Source: JALOOB01 sp040766655 (GTDB taxonomy: Bacteria; Chloroflexota; Anaerolineae; CG2-30-64-16). From it: a stretch of 64,000 nt of DNA. Under the pieces are notes generated by a model. The model saw only the letters and a list, made by a program, of their open reading frames with translations. It was not told where the DNA came from and searched no databases. The DNA is taken from assembly GCA_040766655.1 (NCBI GenBank), contig JAXGQB010000008.1, forward strand, positions 1 through 64,000. The letters are read 5' to 3'. Below are positions 59,750 to 64,000 of this stretch, piece by piece. A program made the translations under genes and the position numbers. How positions within the stretch are numbered: the first letter of the stretch is position 1; the number at the start of each line of letters is the position of its first letter.

Positions 59750-62749
59750 ATGCACCGACTAACCAACCTTGCAGCCGTCATGGCCCTGGCAGCCCTGGGG
59801 GTGCTGCTCTCCATGCGGCCCGCGTCCGCAGCCCCAGCACTGCAATGGACCGATTGCGGCCCCATCAAGAGCGCGGCGGAGATCCCTTCCCCCGGCCTGA
59901 TTCACTTCGACGACCTGGCGAACGCGGCGGTGATCGGCGATACCTACGTCGCTGCGTTTGGTGTGCGCTTCGAAGACACGCGCTCCAACCGGGCGGTCAT
60001 CTACGGCAACGAACCCACAGAAGCACATTCGCGGCCGAACGTGGCCATCAACAACGCCGTCTCTCCGAACACGAGCGCCGGCGTCCCGATGCAGATTGCC
60101 TTTGCATCCAAGAAGACGCACGTCGGGCTCTACATCGGCAACGGTGAGACCGCAAAGCTGACGGCCCTGTTCCGCGCGTACGACGCAGGCGGCACCGTCA
60201 TCTGTGAGTCGCGCGTCAGCCCCGTGCCCGAGCCCCACTCCCAGTTTCTCGGGTTCTACGATCCGCACGGCCGCATCGTGCGCATCACGCTGGACTACGG
60301 GGACACCATCTTGAGCGAGTCCATCGACGACCTGCTCTTCTCGCCGCACAAGATCGTGGATCCCCCGACCGCGACGGCTACTGCGACGAAACCCGTGACA
60401 CCCACGCTGACGTCGACCCCGACGCGTACGCCAACTGCGACAGCTACGAAATTCGTCACGTCCACGCCGACGGCGACCGCTACTCGCACGCCGACCCGGA
60501 CCCCGACGCGCACGCCTACCCGGACGCCGACGCGGACGCCCAGCCCGACGCCGCGACCGGACCTGAGCGTGACTGCCCTTGAGGTCACGCAGGGCATCCA
60601 GGATCTGGACAACAGCATGCCCCTGGTGGCGGGCCGTCAGACGCGGGTCCGCGCCTACGTGCGCAGCACGCTGTTCAACGTGCCGAACGTCCGGGCAAGA
60701 CTCCGCGCGTACCGTGGCGGGGTCGAACTCGCGGGTTCGCCCCGCAACGCGAACAACATCATCACCGTCCGCACCACCGGCGGCACGCGCACCAACCTGA
60801 ACGACAGCTTCTGGTTCTTCGTGCCCGCCGAATGGCGCTCGGCCGGCTCGGTGACGTTCCGGGTCGAGGTCGACTATAACAACGCGATTGCGGAGAGCAA
60901 CGAGGGCAACAACACGCTCCAACGCGCGGTCACCTTCCGCCAGAGCAACGAGCTGAACCTCGCGATGGTGCCGCTTCTCCTGCACAACAACGGCAACCAC
61001 GACAATCCCACGCGCATCTACCGCGCCACGAGTTCTGACTTCCCGGCGCTGCTCCGTAACATCCTGCGCTTCCACCCGATCTCCCGGATCAACTGGTGGT
61101 ATTACGACGACCCGCTGGAACCCGCGTTTCACTTCTGGCCGATCTGGGAGGAATGGAACGTGGCGACGAGCGAGGGACGGTCCGACATCCTGGGTGCGGT
61201 CGAGTGGAAGAACTTCTGGACCACCGATTGGGTAAGCCGGCTGCATTGGATGGGCATGGTGCATCCTGACCTGAACACGGACAACGGCATGGGCATGGGC
61301 AACCGGCCGGGCTGGAACTCCTGGACCAAGATGGTCAACAGCACCAATGGCTGGCCGTCGTGGTACATCGCGGGGGGCAACTCGATGGCCCATGAATTGG
61401 GGCACAACAAGGGTCTGCAGCACATGAACTGCAGCGGCAACGAATCTAACGGCGGGTCGACCGATCCGAACTACCCGTGGCCCTTCCCCAACTGTAGCCT
61501 GGCGGACGTCGACACCTCGGGCTACTACGGCTTCGACGTTTACTACGGGTCGTGGGATCTCTCCGCACCCACCGTGCTGAGCAACAGCCCGACCGCGTCG
61601 CCGGACAATCGTGCGTTTCCGCTGATGGGCTACCAGCGCGCTCGCTGGATCTCACCCTACGAGTACTGCAAGCTCCTGCCGCAGTACGGTATATCCTGCG
61701 GCCTCTATGCCTCCGTTGCATCCGTGCAGGAGCAGTTCGAGGATGCCGTGTCAGCTGATCCCGTCGCGTTTGCGGATCCGGCCGAGGTGGCCGCGCTGAT
61801 CGATGCGACGTTGTACGTGGCCGCGGGCGGTCTGATCGACACGGTCGGTGGCACGGCCCAGATCGGCAACGTGTATCGGATCACCGATCCGGCGGCCGAC
61901 GCGGTGCAGGCGCAGGCCGAGAAGTACGGGTTCCGAGCGGCCTTCGCGGAGGCTGCCGCCGTCCCGTTCATGCTGGTGCAGGTCGACGCGGCGGGCACGG
62001 TCGTCCACTCCCAGGAGATCTACCTGACGAACGACGACGAGGAGGGCGGCTTCCGGCACTTCCTCGAACTGGCGCCGCTGGCGGCCTCGACGGTGCGCGT
62101 GCAGGTGCGTCAGGGCGACCAGGTGTTGGCGGAACGGGCAGCGAGCGCGAACGCCCCACAGGTGACGCTGCTTTCGCCGAACGGCGGTGAGACGCTGGTG
62201 GTGGGGGACGTGGTGCGCTGGTCCGCGAGCGATGCGGACGGCGATGCGCTGACCTTCACGGTGCAGTACAGCCCTGACAACGGCGACACCTGGCGGCTGG
62301 TGGCCATGAACGTGGTGGGCGACAGCTACACCCTGGCCTCACTGCAGGGCCTGCCGGGCAGCACGCAGGCCCGCATGCGCGTGATCGCAAACGACGGGTT
62401 CCTGACGGGCCAGGATGACTCGGACGGCGTCTTCACTGCGCCGAACAGCGCGCCGATGGCCGTGATCGTCGAGCCCGCGGACGGTGCCGTGGCGCCTATC
62501 GGCTCCCTCGTGGTGCTGCAGGGCCTGGCGACCGACGTGGAAGACGGCCCGGTCGCCGACGATCGGCTGATCTGGCAGTCGGACCGGGACGGTCAGCTGG
62601 GGGCCGGCCGGGAAGTGTTGGCGGAGAGCCTATCGCCGGGCTGGCACACGATCACGGTGACCACGACCGACAACGGCGGGCTCACCGGCAGTTCGAGCGT
62701 GCGCATCTACGTGGGTGACCGCTCGTATCTGCCGCTGATGCTGCGGTAA
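59750..62749 (+). CDS. Secreted metalloprotease with Thr/Pro linker and YLPLxLR tail
   Basis: 999 residues. Signal peptide ending near RPASAAP, ~190-residue beta domain, long (TPTRTPT)-type linker, a domain starting VTALEVTQGIQDLDN (CARDB-like), then the protease core with HELGHNKGLQH and the downstream LMGYQRARWIS. Ig/Fn-like domains follow (SPNGGETLVVGDVVRWSASD; EPADGAVAPIGSLVVLQGLA), and it ends in RSYLPLMLR. It shares several segments with the divergent neighbour, so the pair arose by inverted duplication. Start at 59750 with CCAGGAGG upstream. Confidence 0.87.
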   Translation: MHRLTNLAAVMALAALGVLLSMRPASAAPALQWTDCGPIKSAAEIPSPGLIHFDDLANAAVIGDTYVAAFGVRFEDTRSNRAVIYGNEPTEAHSRPNVAINNAVSPNTSAGVPMQIAFASKKTHVGLYIGNGETAKLTALFRAYDAGGTVICESRVSPVPEPHSQFLGFYDPHGRIVRITLDYGDTILSESIDDLLFSPHKIVDPPTATATATKPVTPTLTSTPTRTPTATATKFVTSTPTATATRTPTRTPTRTPTRTPTRTPSPTPRPDLSVTALEVTQGIQDLDNSMPLVAGRQTRVRAYVRSTLFNVPNVRARLRAYRGGVELAGSPRNANNIITVRTTGGTRTNLNDSFWFFVPAEWRSAGSVTFRVEVDYNNAIAESNEGNNTLQRAVTFRQSNELNLAMVPLLLHNNGNHDNPTRIYRATSSDFPALLRNILRFHPISRINWWYYDDPLEPAFHFWPIWEEWNVATSEGRSDILGAVEWKNFWTTDWVSRLHWMGMVHPDLNTDNGMGMGNRPGWNSWTKMVNSTNGWPSWYIAGGNSMAHELGHNKGLQHMNCSGNESNGGSTDPNYPWPFPNCSLADVDTSGYYGFDVYYGSWDLSAPTVLSNSPTASPDNRAFPLMGYQRARWISPYEYCKLLPQYGISCGLYASVASVQEQFEDAVSADPVAFADPAEVAALIDATLYVAAGGLIDTVGGTAQIGNVYRITDPAADAVQAQAEKYGFRAAFAEAAAVPFMLVQVDAAGTVVHSQEIYLTNDDEEGGFRHFLELAPLAASTVRVQVRQGDQVLAERAASANAPQVTLLSPNGGETLVVGDVVRWSASDADGDALTFTVQYSPDNGDTWRLVAMNVVGDSYTLASLQGLPGSTQARMRVIANDGFLTGQDDSDGVFTAPNSAPMAVIVEPADGAVAPIGSLVVLQGLATDVEDGPVADDRLIWQSDRDGQLGAGREVLAESLSPGWHTITVTTTDNGGLTGSSSVRIYVGDRSYLPLMLR

Positions 62750-62786
62750 CGACAGGTCCTGGCACGAATGGAGCAAGCCACATCAT

Positions 62787-62971
62787 GTAGGGGCGATGGT
62801 TCGCCACCCGAGAATGGGCGCGCGGCGCGGATCTCCGTCCGCCGGCCCCTGCGGCAACCATCGCCCTCGCGCTGAGCGCCCATTGTGCGGGCGAGTGCGC
62901 CGAGGTGGCGTACGTCGTGGCCCAGGGGCGCGTGGCCGTGGGTGTGACGGATCTGGCGCACTCGCCCCTAC
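62787..62971. repeat. Long REP/REPIN element, copy A
   Basis: Starts GTAGGGGCGATGGTTCGCC and ends GCGCACTCGCCCCTAC (about 185 bp). Inside, GGGCGATGGTT pairs with AACCATCGCCC, and GGGCGAGTGCGCC pairs with GGCGCACTCGCCC, giving two hairpins. Confidence 0.85.
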
Positions 62972-63030
62972 AAGAGGTTGCGGCGCGTATGGGTCAAGCC
63001 ACGTCGCGCGCATGGGTCAAGCCACATCAT

Positions 63031-63217
63031 GTAGGGGCGATGGTTTGCCATCCGAGAATGGGCGCGCGGCGCGGATCTCCGCCTCCGGCCAATCCTGCGG
63101 CAAACCATCGCCCTCGCGCCGGCGCGCGTCATGCGGGCGAGTGCGCCGAGGTGGCGTACGTCGTGGACCAGGGGCGCGTTGTCGCGGGTGTCACGGATCT
63201 GGCGCACTCGCCCCTAC
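63031..63217. repeat. Long REP/REPIN element, copy B
   Basis: About 187 bp and closely similar to copy A, same orientation. The ~14 bases before it (CAAGCCACATCAT) also repeat those before copy A, as if a larger unit was duplicated. Confidence 0.85.
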
Positions 63218-63315
63218 GACTACTACCACATGCCATGGGAGCCTTACGGTATATGACGCGCACCGTCCATGGTCGCGGGTTGACGGTTTGCTGCTGAACC
63301 GCCTATGATGCCGTC

Positions 63316-63828
63316 ATGACCGACACCATTATCACTTCTCATCGTCGTTCAATACGCCTGCCTAACTACGACTACCGGCAGGACGGCTTCTACTTCGTTA
63401 CACTGGTTTGCCAACAGCGGGAATGCTTGTTCGATGACCCAAAGGTTCGCCAGGTTGCGGAAACACTCTGGCAGGAGTTGCCCGACCGGTTCCCGTACGT
63501 CTCGCTAGACGAATGGGTCTTGATGCCCAATCACCTGCATGGCGTATTGCACTTCCATCATCAAGAGCAGGTAGATGTGGCCGCGCAACTCCCGCGTGAA
63601 CGGCCGTCAGGCGCGCGTTCTGGCTCACTCGGAGCCGTCGTCGGAGCGTACAAGTCACTTTCAACTCGTCGCATCAATCCGATTCTTGGCCGGGAGGATC
63701 GGGGAATCTGGCAGCGCAATTACTATGAACATGTGGTGCGCTCGGATAGGGAGCTTGCGGCAATTCGGCAGTATATCCGTGATAACCCAGAAAACTGGGC
63801 GCTCGACGAACACTACTCGCACCGCTGA
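63316..63828 (+). CDS. REP-associated tyrosine transposase (RAYT, Y1/IS200-like)
   Basis: A 170-residue HUH single-strand endonuclease. Metal-binding HUH motif in MPNHLHGVLHF (HLH), the start RLPNYDYRQDGFYFVTLV and the catalytic tyrosine region WQRNYYEHVVRSDRELAAI are diagnostic of RAYTs. RAYTs cut and move REP/REPIN elements. The gene has copy B 99 bp upstream and copy C about 20 bp downstream in the same direction, so this is a complete REPtron-like locus. Confidence 0.93.
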   Translation: MTDTIITSHRRSIRLPNYDYRQDGFYFVTLVCQQRECLFDDPKVRQVAETLWQELPDRFPYVSLDEWVLMPNHLHGVLHFHHQEQVDVAAQLPRERPSGARSGSLGAVVGAYKSLSTRRINPILGREDRGIWQRNYYEHVVRSDRELAAIRQYIRDNPENWALDEHYSHR

Positions 63829-63846
63829 TCGCTCACGCAATTGGAT

Positions 63847-64000
63847 TTAGGGGCGATGGTTTGCCACCCGAGAATGGGCGCGCGGCGCGGATCTCCGCCC
63901 GCCGGCCAATCCTGCGGCAAACCGTCGCCCTGCGGCGGCGAATCATGTGGGCGAGTGCGCCGAGGTGGCGTGCGTCGTGGGCCAGGGGCGCGTGGCCGCG
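63847..64000. repeat. Long REP/REPIN element, copy C (cut by window end)
   Basis: Same start as copies A and B (TAGGGGCGATGGTTTGCC) in the same direction, 20 bp after the transposase stop. It continues past the window edge. Confidence 0.8.

Noticed and set aside
59759..61423. 554-codon minus-strand open frame opposite the second metalloprotease
   Set aside because: Antisense reading of a Thr/Pro-linker-bearing gene; Arg/Gly-rich output, no domain, no ribosome site.
62905..63297. Open frame of 130 codons before the RAYT
   Set aside because: It is made wholly of the REPIN copies A and B; the translation repeats the element twice.

Overview
The window is 64 kb of GC-rich bacterial DNA. My best guess is a member of the Chloroflexota (Anaerolineae/Caldilineae-like). 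The basis is high GC, large secreted proteins that end in a YLPLxLR tail, nSTAND1-type NTPases, many seven-base-period intergenic repeats and GTAGGGGC hairpin repeats, and corrinoid methyltransferase modules. This placement is inference; there is no rRNA or marker gene to fix it. I saw no tRNA, rRNA or CRISPR array.

Layout. (1) 0.2-2.3 kb: small stress and housekeeping genes (YdeI-like protein, MsrB, a LigB-type extradiol dioxygenase). (2) 2.3-18.4 kb, all on the minus strand: one long gene series. It starts with an RpiR regulator and an Fe3+/hexose-phosphate-type ABC importer (fused permease, ATPase, lipoprotein). It continues through four HAD-family domains, a HAD fused to a circularly permuted cofactor-independent phosphoglycerate mutase, an archaeal-type phosphoglycerate mutase, a P-loop kinase, a TIM-barrel isomerase, a PiT phosphate transporter with its DUF47 partner, and a PfkB kinase. 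Many of the joints are ATGA or TGATG overlaps. I read this as an uptake and breakdown pathway for a phosphorylated compound. (3) 18.6-22.1 kb: a membrane protein, a glycerophosphodiesterase, an XRE regulator and an orphan Phd-like protein. (4) 22.1-30 kb, minus strand: a heme operon (HTH regulator, radical SAM/SPASM protein, HemH, HemY) running directly into a Dpp-like lipoprotein and two permeases with no ATPase. (5) 30.2-36.1 kb: DeoC with a tartrate/isopropylmalate-type dehydrogenase, a CorC-like membrane protein, and a split 'Tm-1' pair (Tm-1-like ATP-binding protein and PEP-hydrolase-like TIM barrel). (6) 36.2-41.3 kb: a three-gene cassette with an EAD1-like protein, a helical coiled-coil protein and an nSTAND1 NTPase, with a 34-bp tandem repeat inside it. 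(7) 41.4-45.3 kb: an opine dehydrogenase-like gene divergent from an RpiR regulator, then a Na+/H+ antiporter. (8) 45.5-53.4 kb: a corrinoid methyl-transfer locus with three UroD-like methyltransferases, three corrinoid proteins (two identical over about 615 bp), an MtrH-like methyltetrahydrofolate methyltransferase and a GntR regulator. (9) 53.5-62.7 kb: secreted proteins, including two divergent paralogous HExxHxxxxxH metalloproteases. (10) 62.8-64 kb: a RAYT transposase between long REP-type repeats.

The strongest novelty candidates are the HAD/circularly permuted GpmI fusion with the operon around it, the nSTAND1 cassette, the heme-plus-Dpp operon, the duplicated corrinoid module, and the RAYT with its repeat family.
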